The notes under the pieces are model-generated. The model was given only the letters and a program-made list of their open reading frames with translations. It searched no databases and had not been told where the DNA came from. Positions 1-5,919 of a stretch of DNA of 10,870 nucleotides are shown here, one piece after another; positions within the stretch are counted from its first letter, which is position 1; each line of letters starts with the position of its first letter. The stretch is from contig JAEDJF010000044.1 in NCBI GenBank assembly GCA_016296485.1, forward strand, positions 1 to 10,870. Direction: 5' to 3'. A program made the translations under genes and the position numbers. Origin of the DNA: Oscillospiraceae bacterium (lineage in GTDB: Bacteria > Bacillota > Clostridia > Oscillospirales > Ruminococcaceae).

Positions 1-55
1 TTCAGGTTCTAGTGTCAGCAATGACCTGTGGGTTCAAGTCCCATCATCCGCACCA
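1..55 (+). tRNA. tRNA-Leu(CAG), 3' part only (gene starts before the window)
   Basis: The first base is about tRNA position 32. The anticodon loop is TTCAGGT (1-7), giving anticodon CAG at 3-5, and the 3' half of the anticodon stem is TCTAG (8-12). A long variable arm follows (GTCA 14-17, loop GCAA, TGAC 22-25), which marks a class II tRNA. The T-arm is GTGGG (28-32), loop TTCAAGT (33-39), CCCAT (40-44). The 3' acceptor strand is CATCCGC (45-51), then discriminator A52 and encoded CCA 53-55. The CAG anticodon with this variable arm indicates leucine. The 5' half lies outside the window, so acceptor pairing cannot be checked. Confidence 0.9.
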
Positions 56-57
56 AA

Positions 58-89
58 AAGAAGCAGCCAAAAGGGCTGCTTCTTTTTTT
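58..89 (+). terminator. Intrinsic terminator of the tRNA-Leu gene
   Basis: An 11-bp stem pairs 58-68 (AAGAAGCAGCC) with 74-84. The loop is 5 nt and a T-run spans 83-89. It begins three bases after the tRNA CCA end, so it is the natural end of the tRNA transcript. The same hairpin recurs at 247-277 and 437-466 inside the repeat array. Confidence 0.85.
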
Positions 90-96
90 ATGTTGC

Positions 97-110
97 GGAC
101 TTGAACCCAC
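97..110 (-). repeat. Inverted copy of the tRNA T-arm (first of three)
   Basis: GGACTTGAACCCAC is the exact reverse complement of tRNA positions 28-41 (T-stem and T-loop). The same 14-mer occurs at 287-300 and 476-489, each 12-20 bases after a terminator T-run. Transcripts that read through the terminator could pair this segment with the tRNA T-arm. Whether this has a role or is a relic of how the array formed cannot be told from sequence. Confidence 0.85.
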
Positions 111-122
111 CTAAAAAGGGGC

Positions 123-149
123 CCCCGAAAATCCGGAGGATTTTTGGGG
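123..149 (+). repeat. 12-bp hairpin in the repeat module, unit 1 (equivalent at 313-339)
   Basis: Bases 123-134 (CCCCGAAAATCC) pair with 138-149 (GGATTTTTGGGG) around a GGA loop. The stem is perfect apart from one G-T wobble at 127/145. In unit 2 the wobble G is an A (317/335), which makes a Watson-Crick pair. Further short stems follow: GCCC/GGGC at 182-193 and GCGGCG/CGCCGC at 206-219. The module looks like folded RNA or hairpin DNA rather than coding sequence. Confidence 0.7.
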
Positions 150-246
150 AGGAGGAGCGGCGGTCAGAGCGGCTTCGGCGCGCCCAAAAGGGCACACCGA
201 AAATAGCGGCGTCCGCCGCGACGAAAGTCCCATCATCCGCACCAAA

Positions 247-277
247 AAGAAGCAGCCAAAAGGCTGCTTCTTTTTTT
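247..277 (+). terminator. Second copy of the tRNA terminator hairpin, in repeat unit 2
   Basis: An 11-bp stem pairs 247-257 with 262-272 around an AAAA loop and ends in a T-run at 271-277. It follows the tRNA-tail copy ending at 244. It would stop any transcript entering from the left that escaped the first terminator. Confidence 0.7.
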
Positions 278-436
278 ATATGATGAGGACTTGAACCCAC
301 TCAGAAAGGGGACCCCAAAAATCCGGAGGATTTTTGGGGAGGAGGAGCGGCGGTCAGAGCGGCTTCGGCGCGCCCAAAAGGGCACACCGAAAATAGCGGC
401 GTCCGCCGCGACGAAAGTCCCATCATCCGCACCAAA

Positions 437-466
437 AAGAAGCAGCCAAAAAGCTGCTTCTTTTTT
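437..466 (+). terminator. Third copy of the tRNA terminator hairpin, in partial unit 3
   Basis: A 10-bp stem pairs 437-446 with 453-462 and ends in a T-run at 461-466. One G of the GG pair in copies 1 and 2 has become A, costing a base pair, but the terminator shape is kept. It insulates the downstream cheY promoter from tRNA transcription. Confidence 0.7.
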
Positions 467-555
467 ATATGATGCGGACTTGAACCCACCTAAAAGGGGT
501 ACCGGAAAATTCTATAATACACATAAAAATATTTATAACATTATTTTAAAATTTC

Positions 556-584
556 TTGCCCTTTATAACCCTGTCTGATATACT
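556..584 (+). promoter_or_regulatory. cheY promoter (sigma-A type, extended -10)
   Basis: TTGCCC (556-561), a 17-bp spacer and TATACT (579-584). TG sits one base before the -10, making it an extended -10 promoter. The start is expected near 591, giving a leader of about 32 nt before the ATG at 623. No sigma-D-like box is evident to me, so this chemotaxis gene seems to be under housekeeping control. Confidence 0.6.
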
Positions 585-622
585 TTTCCTTGAAATTATT
601 TTGTCTTTTGGGAGGGAATTTT

Positions 623-985
623 ATGGCAAAGAAAATCTTGATTTGCGACGACGCGGCGTTTATGAGAATGATGCTGAAGGATATTTTAGTCAGAGAGGGC
701 TACGACGTTTGCGGCGAAGCCGCCAACGGATTACAGGCGGTGGAGCGCTATGAGGAGCTGAAGCCCGACCTTGTATTTTTAGACATTACGATGCCCGAGA
801 TGGACGGCATCCAGGCGCTCAAAAAAATCAAAGCCTTTGACACCTCCGCCAAGGTAATAATGCTTTCCGCCATGGGACAGCAGGCAATGGTGACCGAATG
901 TATAAAGTCCGGCGCGAAGGACTTCGTTGTAAAGCCATTCCAGTCCCAAAAAGTGCTTGAAACGGTTAAAAAGGTGATTGGCTAA
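623..985 (+). CDS. cheY: Chemotaxis response regulator CheY
   Basis: A 120-residue single-domain receiver. In chemotaxis CheY is phosphorylated by CheA and binds the flagellar switch. All receiver marks are present: acidic pair D9/D10, phospho-acceptor D54 (FLDITMPEMDG), S82 in LSAMGQQ, F101 and K104 in VKPF. The N-terminus AKKILICDDAAFMRMML and the SAMGQQAMV segment are typical of Firmicutes/Thermotoga-type CheY, and the length matches that group. ATG 623 is chosen because GGGAGGG (610-616) lies just upstream. An in-frame ATG at 590 has no ribosome binding site and falls at the predicted transcription start. No other chemotaxis or flagellar gene is in the window, so this is an orphan copy with its own promoter and terminator. 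A CheY-like regulator with another partner remains possible. Confidence 0.9.
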   Translation: MAKKILICDDAAFMRMMLKDILVREGYDVCGEAANGLQAVERYEELKPDLVFLDITMPEMDGIQALKKIKAFDTSAKVIMLSAMGQQAMVTECIKSGAKDFVVKPFQSQKVLETVKKVIG

Positions 986-1004
986 ACGCCAATCACCTTT
1001 TTTT
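968..1004 (+). terminator. cheY intrinsic terminator
   Basis: A perfect 10-bp stem pairs 973-982 (GGTGATTGGC) with 988-997, extended by A-T pairs on both sides. The five-base loop contains the cheY stop codon and a seven-T run spans 998-1004. The last codons of cheY form the left arm. Confidence 0.9.
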
Positions 1005-1026
1005 ACGGAAAATTAATACTCCGTCT

Positions 1027-1055
1027 TTATTTGCTTCGGAGTTTTGTTATATAAT
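1027..1055 (+). promoter_or_regulatory. Possible promoter of the M50 peptidase gene
   Basis: A consensus -10, TATAAT, lies at 1050-1055, 30 bp before the TTG start. At 17-bp spacing the -35 is only TTATTT (1027-1032), so the match is weak. A 6-bp inverted repeat (ACTCCG 1018-1023 / CGGAGT 1037-1042) overlaps the -35 region and could be an operator or a second weak terminator. Confidence 0.4.
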
Positions 1056-1084
1056 GGTCGTAACGTAATTATGGCGGTGATTTT

Positions 1085-2212
1085 TTGGACAAAAAGAGAA
1101 AAAGAGACGAAATTTTCGCGAAAACGATAATGGGGCTGACGGGCGCGTTCTGCGGGTTTTTTATAATGATTTCAGTTGACCTTGACGCGCTTTTCGGTAA
1201 AACGCCCGGCGGGCTTCTCTTCGCCGTCGCCGGGGCGATGGTGCTCGTTGGGCTGGCGATGTTTTTACATTCGGTCGTCCACGAAACGGGACACCTTGTT
1301 TTCGGGCTTTTGACCGGGTATAAATTCGTCTCCTTCCGAATCGGAAGCATTATGCTCATTAAAGAGAGCGGGAAGCTCCGCCTTAAACTCTACAATATCG
1401 TCGGTACCGGAGGACAGTGCCTGATGATGCCGCCCCCTTGGAGGGACTCAATGCCCTATCGGCTCTATAATCTCGGCGGCTGTATCTTCAACCTCGTTTT
1501 CGGGTTCGCCTTTCTTCCGCTCTGTTTTGCCGCCGAGCACGGAAGTCTTTTGTCCGTCGCCTCGATGATATTTTTCGTGGTGGGAATCGCGAACGCCGTG
1601 CTCAACGGGGTGCCGCTCCAGACCGGGGGAATCTCAAACGACGGGCGCAACGCCCTTCTCCTTGGAAAAAGCGAAACTTCCCTTCGCGCCTTTTGGCTCC
1701 AGCTTTACGTCAACGGGCTTATCTCAAACGGCGAGAGAATGAAAAACATGCCCGGGGAATGGTTTTTTATGCCCGAGGGCGAGGGCTGCGGCGACCCGAT
1801 AATCTGTACTGTCGGGGTGTTCCGCTACAACTATTTCTTTGATACCCACGACTTCGCGGCGGCGGAGGACACCGCCGTGAAAATGCTCGGTATGCCGGGG
1901 CTTCTGGGGCTCCACCGAAATGAGCTTCTCTGCGAACTGGTTTTCCTGCGGGTGCTCCGGGGAGCGGACAGCAGCGAAATCGAGCCGCTTCTGACGCCCC
2001 AGCTCAAAAAATATATGCGCGCCACCGCAAGCTACGTCTCGCGAAAACGCCTTGCCTACGCCTATCAGCTTCTCTATAAGCGCGACTATGCCCTTGCGGA
2101 AAAATGCCTCATTGAGTTTGAGCGGGCGGTCAAAAGCTACCCCTATTCCAGCGAGATTGAGAACGAAAAAGAGATAATGGAAATCGTAAAGGAAAGAGCC
2201 GAGCATATATAA
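1085..2212 (+). CDS. Membrane zinc metallopeptidase, M50 (site-2-protease-like) family
   Basis: A 375-residue protein. The N-terminal half is hydrophobic, with membrane segments near residues 15-30, 43-62, 133-150 and 155-175. HETGH (66-70) in a hydrophobic helix is the HExxH zinc motif, H66 and H70 binding zinc with E67 as catalytic base. The second M50 signature is NGVP (174-177) with NDG (185-187), D186 supplying the third ligand. S2P-type enzymes cut substrates within the membrane. The C-terminal half (about 210-375) is soluble, and 320-360 looks like paired TPR-like helices, perhaps for partner binding. There is no PDZ domain. The start is TTG 1085, preceded by GGCGGTGA (1073-1080) at good spacing; no upstream ATG fits. 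The substrate is unknown. It converges on the M28 gene and shares its terminator. Confidence 0.75.
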   Translation: MDKKRKRDEIFAKTIMGLTGAFCGFFIMISVDLDALFGKTPGGLLFAVAGAMVLVGLAMFLHSVVHETGHLVFGLLTGYKFVSFRIGSIMLIKESGKLRLKLYNIVGTGGQCLMMPPPWRDSMPYRLYNLGGCIFNLVFGFAFLPLCFAAEHGSLLSVASMIFFVVGIANAVLNGVPLQTGGISNDGRNALLLGKSETSLRAFWLQLYVNGLISNGERMKNMPGEWFFMPEGEGCGDPIICTVGVFRYNYFFDTHDFAAAEDTAVKMLGMPGLLGLHRNELLCELVFLRVLRGADSSEIEPLLTPQLKKYMRATASYVSRKRLAYAYQLLYKRDYALAEKCLIEFERAVKSYPYSSEIENEKEIMEIVKERAEHI

Positions 2213-2218
2213 TAAATG

Positions 2219-2248
2219 AAAAAAAGCAGCCCTGCGGCTGCTTTTTTT
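2219..2248. terminator. Bidirectional terminator between the M50 and M28 genes
   Basis: GCAGCC (2226-2231) pairs with GGCTGC (2236-2241) around CTGC. The stem is flanked by seven A at 2219-2225 and seven T at 2242-2248, so it works on either strand. It serves the plus-strand M50 gene and the minus-strand M28 gene, whose TAA (2247-2249) overlaps its edge. Confidence 0.85.
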
Positions 2249-3152
2249 ATATTTTCTCAAGGAATTTTTTCGTCCCGTCACAGATTATCCCGATATTGCG
2301 CTCGTCCATTACGGTGTCCTTCGGGGTATGTATCCGGTTCAGATAGAGCCCCAAAGCGCAGCGGCGAAACGCCGCGACGCCTATGTTTTTCTTGAAATTC
2401 CCCTGGTCGGAGGGGTAATAGACGAGACCCGTCTCAACAATGATATTTTTGTCCCCGGCGCCGCAAAAGGCTTCCCCAAGGGCGGGAAGGTACTCTTTTT
2501 TGGCGTTCTTGTTCGGGAGGAGCATTATATTGTCCCCGTCGGAGACGCAGTCATAGTTGATAAGAAGCTTGTCTTTCATTTCCGCCCGGTGAACTTTATT
2601 GAACCAGGATGAACCGAGGAGCCCGTTTTCCTCGTTGTCGAAAAAGACGAAGGCAATTTCAGAGCGCTCCTCCGGGCTCAAAGAGCCAAGAAGTTCACAG
2701 AGAGTTATTACGCCGGAGGTGTTGTCGTTGACGGTGTGCTTGTTGGGCTTTCCGCAGAACATAGCGGCGAAAAGCGTTATAAATACCGCGAAATAGGCAA
2801 GCAGCGAAAAGAGGGGTTCGTCGGTGAGAGCAAGTACGACGCTCCCGGCAAGGACCGCAACAAGGATTATCGGCACCGCGATGAGTACGCCGTAGAAAAT
2901 TGACACGAGGAGATTTTTCGGCATTATGAAATTCGGAAACGGAAGCACGGCGCAGGTGTCGTAATGGGCGCTCAAAACCGCTTTGGCGCTTTCGACGTCG
3001 CCGATTATGAGGTTGCGGTTTTTGGGGAAACCGCCCTCCTCGACCCGAAGCTCCGGGTATCTGGTTTTCATAAACTCGATAAACCGGGTCTTTTGCGCCT
3101 TCGTTTTACGAACCTGGTAATTTTCGAGAATCTCTTTTGACGTTTCGTTCAT
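2247..3152 (-). CDS. M28 family metallopeptidase with membrane insertion
   Basis: A 301-residue protein of the M28 di-zinc aminopeptidase family. The zinc-site residues are in order: H63 (AHYDT), bridging D143 (VNDNTSG), E175 (DNEENG), D201 (NYDCVSDGDN) and H275 (RIHTPKD). D65 and E174 match the catalytic acid/base positions. Between the first two ligands lie two strongly hydrophobic stretches (about 82-108 and 114-132), absent from secreted M28 enzymes, suggesting the enzyme is held in the membrane. No signal peptide is seen, so the catalytic part is probably cytoplasmic. The start is preceded by AAAGG (minus strand, about 3159-3164). It begins 19 bp after the PepV-like gene ends and so is likely co-transcribed with it for peptide turnover. 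The substrate is unknown. Confidence 0.82.
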   Translation of the reverse strand: MNETSKEILENYQVRKTKAQKTRFIEFMKTRYPELRVEEGGFPKNRNLIIGDVESAKAVLSAHYDTCAVLPFPNFIMPKNLLVSIFYGVLIAVPIILVAVLAGSVVLALTDEPLFSLLAYFAVFITLFAAMFCGKPNKHTVNDNTSGVITLCELLGSLSPEERSEIAFVFFDNEENGLLGSSWFNKVHRAEMKDKLLINYDCVSDGDNIMLLPNKNAKKEYLPALGEAFCGAGDKNIIVETGLVYYPSDQGNFKKNIGVAAFRRCALGLYLNRIHTPKDTVMDERNIGIICDGTKKFLEKI

Positions 3153-3171
3153 ATGAAGCCTTTCTTTCGGT

Positions 3172-4554
3172 TCAGAAATCAGCTTCCTGGAGTCTAATAA
3201 GCGTTACGATGTAAATTTTGAGCGCTTCAAGAAGGTCGGCAATGCTCGCCGCCTCGTCGACTCCGTGGATGGGACCGGCAAAATCCGGCGCAGGGCGCTC
3301 CGGGTGCTCCGGACCGAAGGACACGGCGTTGGGGAAATCCCTTGCGTAGGTGCCGCCGCCCATGGTGTAAAGCTCGGCGTGTTCGCCGGTGATGTCGTTG
3401 TAGGTGTTGATGCAGGTGGCAATCTCCGGGCTGTCGGGGCTGATATAGAAAGGCGGGTTGTCGGAGCGGAGAATTACGTCGGCGGCGTCGCCCGCTTTCT
3501 CTTTGATGATGGAAACAATCTTTTCGCCGGAGGTGTTGGTGGGGTAGCGGCTGTCAAGGGACTGGTGAATCTGTCCGTCCTTAATGCCGATCATTCCGCC
3601 GACAATGGTGAGCGGGGAGAATCTTCCGTCACAGGCGGCTACGCCGATGGCGCTGCCGTCCGTGGCGTCGTGGAGCATTTTGAGCACGGAGAGGAACTTT
3701 GCCTCCTCTTTTGAGCACAGGTCGTTGTCAAGAAGATAGTTTACGAGCACGCCGATGGCGTTGACCGTTCCTTCGGGCATTGAGGCGTGACCGCCCTTGC
3801 CGAAGGTGGAGATATGAAGGACGCCGTCCCCGGCGGAAACTTTTACGTTTTCCCTTTCGGCGGGAAGCTCGCCCTCAAATTTGACGGTAGCGTCCGCCTT
3901 GTCAGGAACGGCGTTGGGGGCGAAGCCGCCGCTGATGGAAACGATTTTTTCAAGGGGAACTTTCGAAACTATCTCGCCGTGGAAAATTCCCTTTTCGCCG
4001 TTGCAGACCGGGAAGTCGGAGTCCGGGCTGAAGCAGAAAACGGGCGCCGGGTAGTTTTTAAGATAGTACTCCACGTCGAGCATTCCGGTCTCCTCGTTCG
4101 CGCCGAGAAGCGCCCTTACGGTGTAGCGAAGGGGAACTTTTTTGTCTTTGAGATATTTGAGAGCGTAGAGACAGAGAACGCTCGGGCCCTTGTCGTCCAT
4201 TACGCCGCGTCCGATTATATAGCCCTCTCTTTCGCGCATGGTGAAAGGGTCCTCGCTCCAGCCGTCGCCCACGGGCACAACGTCAAGGTGGGTTATGGTG
4301 GAGATGTATTTTTCGCTTTCGCCGGGAATTTCGGCGTAGCCGATGTAGTTTTCGCAGTTTTTGTGCTCAAGCCCGAGCTCGCCGGCAATTTCGAGACCGA
4401 GTTCAAGGGCGCGCTTCGGCTCGGCGCCGAAGGGCGCGCCGGGGGCGGGCTCCCCCTCGATGCTCGGAACTTTTACAAGGCGGGAAATATCCCGAAGGAT
4501 ATTTTCGCGGTTTTCCGCAATAAAGGAATCTATTTCTTTAAGGTCAATATTCAT
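3172..4554 (-). CDS. pepV: PepV/Sapep-type dipeptidase, M20 family
   Basis: A 460-residue cytosolic metallopeptidase, about the usual length for PepV-like enzymes, which hydrolyse dipeptides with an unblocked N-terminus. Di-metal ligands and catalytic residues can be placed: H89 and D91 (THLDVVP), bridging D120 (GRGVMDDKG), catalytic E154 with ligand E155 (GANEETG), D178 (FSPDSDFP) and H430 (GPIHGVDE). A lid/dimer-like domain lies at about 190-380 and includes the GKGGHASMP loop with H256. The start is well supported, with AGAGAGGT (minus strand, 4563-4570) 8 bp upstream. It is first in an operon with the M28 gene. The gene symbol is by family resemblance; another M20 dipeptidase of the Sapep group is the main alternative. 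Confidence 0.87.
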   Translation of the reverse strand: MNIDLKEIDSFIAENRENILRDISRLVKVPSIEGEPAPGAPFGAEPKRALELGLEIAGELGLEHKNCENYIGYAEIPGESEKYISTITHLDVVPVGDGWSEDPFTMREREGYIIGRGVMDDKGPSVLCLYALKYLKDKKVPLRYTVRALLGANEETGMLDVEYYLKNYPAPVFCFSPDSDFPVCNGEKGIFHGEIVSKVPLEKIVSISGGFAPNAVPDKADATVKFEGELPAERENVKVSAGDGVLHISTFGKGGHASMPEGTVNAIGVLVNYLLDNDLCSKEEAKFLSVLKMLHDATDGSAIGVAACDGRFSPLTIVGGMIGIKDGQIHQSLDSRYPTNTSGEKIVSIIKEKAGDAADVILRSDNPPFYISPDSPEIATCINTYNDITGEHAELYTMGGGTYARDFPNAVSFGPEHPERPAPDFAGPIHGVDEAASIADLLEALKIYIVTLIRLQEADF

Positions 4555-4590
4555 TTTTCTTTACCTCTCTTTCCAATGTACTATAAGTAA

Positions 4591-4618
4591 AGTATATTCA
4601 AAAACTCCCGAAGGTCAA
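4591..4618 (-). promoter_or_regulatory. Promoter of the pepV-M28 operon
   Basis: On the minus strand, TTGACC (4613-4618), a 16-bp spacer and TATACT (4591-4596). The start is expected near 4584, giving a leader of about 30 nt before the ATG. No terminator separates the broken XRE gene from this promoter, so some read-through is possible. Confidence 0.65.
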
Positions 4619-4631
4619 GAAAAACTTGCGT

Positions 4632-5141
4632 TTATTTCCGTTTTAGCCGCCCGATGAGTCTCATTTTGAAAGCCCGGATTTTCGACATATGCTTACTTGT
4701 GTAAAGAACGCCGCAGATGAACGCCCCGAAAACGAGCCCCAGCAAAAAGTCGGCGGCGTATCCGTAAGCTCCGGAAAGCCCCATATAGCCGATGACGGCG
4801 TAGCCGGAGAGCGCCGCGAGCCCCAAAAGGGATATTACCCGGAGCCTATTTGAAAAGTTTATGTTTTCGTTGGCGCTGTAATCTGCGACCTTGATAAGCG
4901 TGTCGTTTTCGCCCGCGCTTTCTTTTTCGGGCGCGCGCTCCCCGTCCAGAAGTTCCCCGACGCCAACGCCGAAATATTCCGAGAGCTGTATAAGCAAATC
5001 AAAGTCGGGCATTGTCGCCCCGGTTTCTCACCGGGAGACGCTTCGGTTCGTCACGCCGAGGATTTCGGCGAGCTGCTCCTGGGTAAGGTTCTTTTCGTTT
5101 CGTAGCTCTTTTAAAAATGCTCCGATTTTCTTTTGGTTCAT
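4632..5141 (-). pseudogene. XRE-family regulator with membrane segments, interrupted by UGA at the conserved HTH Trp
   Basis: Read from ATG 5141, the frame gives an XRE helix-turn-helix (KELRNEKNLTQEQLAEILGV, then VTNRSVSR). It then hits TGA at 5028-5030 (codon 38), exactly where the usual VSRWE(N/T)G motif has Trp (TGG). The same frame stays open for another 131 codons: ETGATMPDFDLLIQLSEYF, a charged linker, two hydrophobic segments and a basic tail. Restoring Trp gives a normal 169-residue membrane-linked XRE protein. Nearby genes use TGG for Trp and UGA as a stop, so recoding is unlikely. A sequencing error is possible. Restart at the ATG at 5012 would make a 126-residue product without the DNA-binding domain. 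GGGGG about 11 nt upstream of 5141 may be its ribosome binding site. Confidence 0.75.
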
Positions 5142-5218
5142 AAGGCATTTTGCCCCCTTTCGGGAAGAGTATAGCTGTTTTTAGGCGGAAAGTACACGAC
5201 GCAAAGTGAGAATCAAAT

Positions 5219-5246
5219 AAAAAAGCGCCCCGCCTGGGCGCTTTTT
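5219..5246 (-). terminator. Terminator of the flavin reductase gene
   Basis: GCGCCC (5225-5230) pairs with GGGCGC (5236-5241) around a 5-nt loop, flanked by A6 on the left and T5 on the right. On the minus strand it follows the stop codon at 5251 directly and ends in a T-run. Confidence 0.85.
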
Positions 5247-5250
5247 CTGA

Positions 5251-5811
5251 TCATTTAAGTTTGTTTCCGTCTTTAAAAGCGTTTCCGACCTTTTCGCCGA
5301 GGACAAGATAGGCGTTGTTCATCGGGTCAAAGGTGATGGGGCGGAGCTTTGCCGGGTCGACCTTTCCGTCGTCATTGAGAACTTTCACGTCCGCGCTGAC
5401 GTTGACGATTTCTCCAACGAGACGGCAGGAGTCCGGGTCGTAGCTTATGAGTTTGCACTCAAGAGCCATTGGCAGCTCGTCGATGAGCGGGGCGTCAACG
5501 AACTCGCTCTTGCTGGTGTGGAAGCCCGAGCGGGCGAGCTTGTCCGGGACCTTGTTGGCGGAAACAACGCCGAGATAGTCGCAGGCGACGGCAGTATCAG
5601 CCGTGCCCATGCTGACGGTGAAAGCGCCCTTGGCAAGAATATTCTTGACGGTCTTATGACCGGGGCTGAGGCACATTGAAATCTCGGTGGATTCGCTTAT
5701 CCCGCCCCAGGCGGCGTTCATGGCGTCGGGAACGCCGTCCTCGCCGTAGGCGGCGACAATAAAGACGGGCATCGGGTAAAGATTGGGCTTCGCGCCGAAG
5801 TTCTTTCTCAT
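5251..5811 (-). CDS. Flavin reductase family protein (FMN-binding split barrel)
   Basis: A 186-residue soluble protein resembling flavoredoxin and the flavin-reductase-like (DIM6/NTAB) family. These bind FMN in a split beta-barrel and pass electrons to partners or free flavin. Recognisable blocks are LYPMPVFIVAAYGEDGVPDAM, NAAWGGIS near residue 32, SMCLSPGHKTVKNI and FTVSM. The C-terminal part runs through CKLISYDPDSCRLVGEIVNV and ends with ITFDPMNNAYLVLGE. Length is normal for the family. The start is firm because GGAGGT (minus strand, 5819-5824) lies 7 bp upstream. It is a single-gene unit with its own promoter and terminator. The electron donor and partner cannot be inferred, since no iron-sulfur or oxygenase gene is adjacent. 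Confidence 0.85.
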   Translation of the reverse strand: MRKNFGAKPNLYPMPVFIVAAYGEDGVPDAMNAAWGGISESTEISMCLSPGHKTVKNILAKGAFTVSMGTADTAVACDYLGVVSANKVPDKLARSGFHTSKSEFVDAPLIDELPMALECKLISYDPDSCRLVGEIVNVSADVKVLNDDGKVDPAKLRPITFDPMNNAYLVLGEKVGNAFKDGNKLK

Positions 5812-5850
5812 ATTTTTTACCTCCGTATTATAGGCTTATTTACAACGGTA

Positions 5851-5879
5851 ATTATACCAAAAAGAGAGGGAAATTTCAA
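5851..5879 (-). promoter_or_regulatory. Promoter of the flavin reductase gene
   Basis: On the minus strand, TTGAAA (5874-5879), a 17-bp spacer and TATAAT (5851-5856). The start is expected near 5844, about 33 nt before the ATG. A second TATAAT at 5827-5832 lacks a good -35 partner and is less likely. Confidence 0.7.
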
Positions 5880-5881
5880 TA

Positions 5882-5909
5882 TAAAAGCGGGCGGCATAAA
5901 GCCGCCCGC
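5882..5909 (-). terminator. Terminator of the MATE transporter gene
   Basis: A perfect 9-bp GC-rich stem, GCGGGCGGC (5887-5895) with GCCGCCCGC (5901-5909), around a 5-nt loop. On the minus strand it is followed by TTTTAT. It lies 10 bp past the MATE stop codon. Confidence 0.85.
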
Positions 5910-5919
5910 ACCTTTGTTT

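Larger units (their letters stand above)
36..510 (+). repeat. Tandem array, about 190-bp unit, built on the tRNA 3' end (2 full units plus a partial third)
   Basis: A 20-nt stretch identical to the tRNA 3' end (AAGTCCCATCATCCGCACCA) occurs at 36-55, 225-244 and 415-434, spaced 189 and 190 bp apart. Each copy is followed by the same GCAGCC terminator hairpin. Next comes an inverted T-arm copy GGACTTGAACCCAC at 97-110, 287-300 and 476-489. Units one and two then carry a GC-rich structured module, nearly identical at about 128-224 and 318-414. The third unit stops at about 510, before this module. Short reading frames in the array run through tRNA-derived and hairpin sequence and are not credible genes. 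This could be a tRNA-targeted mini-element, a structured RNA locus or a local tandem duplication; I cannot name a known family. Confidence 0.85.

Noticed and set aside
225..244. Second and third tRNA genes
   Set aside because: Only the final 20 nt of the tRNA are present in these copies; the anticodon and D arms are missing.
88..578. Short overlapping reading frames on both strands of the repeat array
   Set aside because: They translate tRNA-tail, terminator and hairpin sequence. The minus-strand frames of the two units differ, and the plus-strand similarity follows only from near-identical DNA.
1018..1042. 6-bp inverted repeat after the cheY terminator as a riboswitch or second terminator
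   Set aside because: Six base pairs with a 13-nt loop and only TTTTGTT after it. It lies upstream of the predicted transcript start, so it is not a leader element.
1724..2281. 185-codon minus-strand frame opposite the M50 gene, running through the shared terminator
   Set aside because: It crosses the bidirectional terminator and the start of convergent DNA, with no recognisable motifs.
3787..4590. 267-codon plus-strand frame opposite pepV
   Set aside because: It is antisense to a complete M20 peptidase with all metal ligands. Its composition is Gly/Val/Ala-rich as expected from GC-rich codon shadows, and there is no start signal.
5028..5030. UGA read as Trp (alternative genetic code) or as selenocysteine
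   Set aside because: pepV, lexA and the Cys-rich gene end at UGA at the expected family length, Trp is written TGG in neighbours, and Sec is not expected in an HTH.
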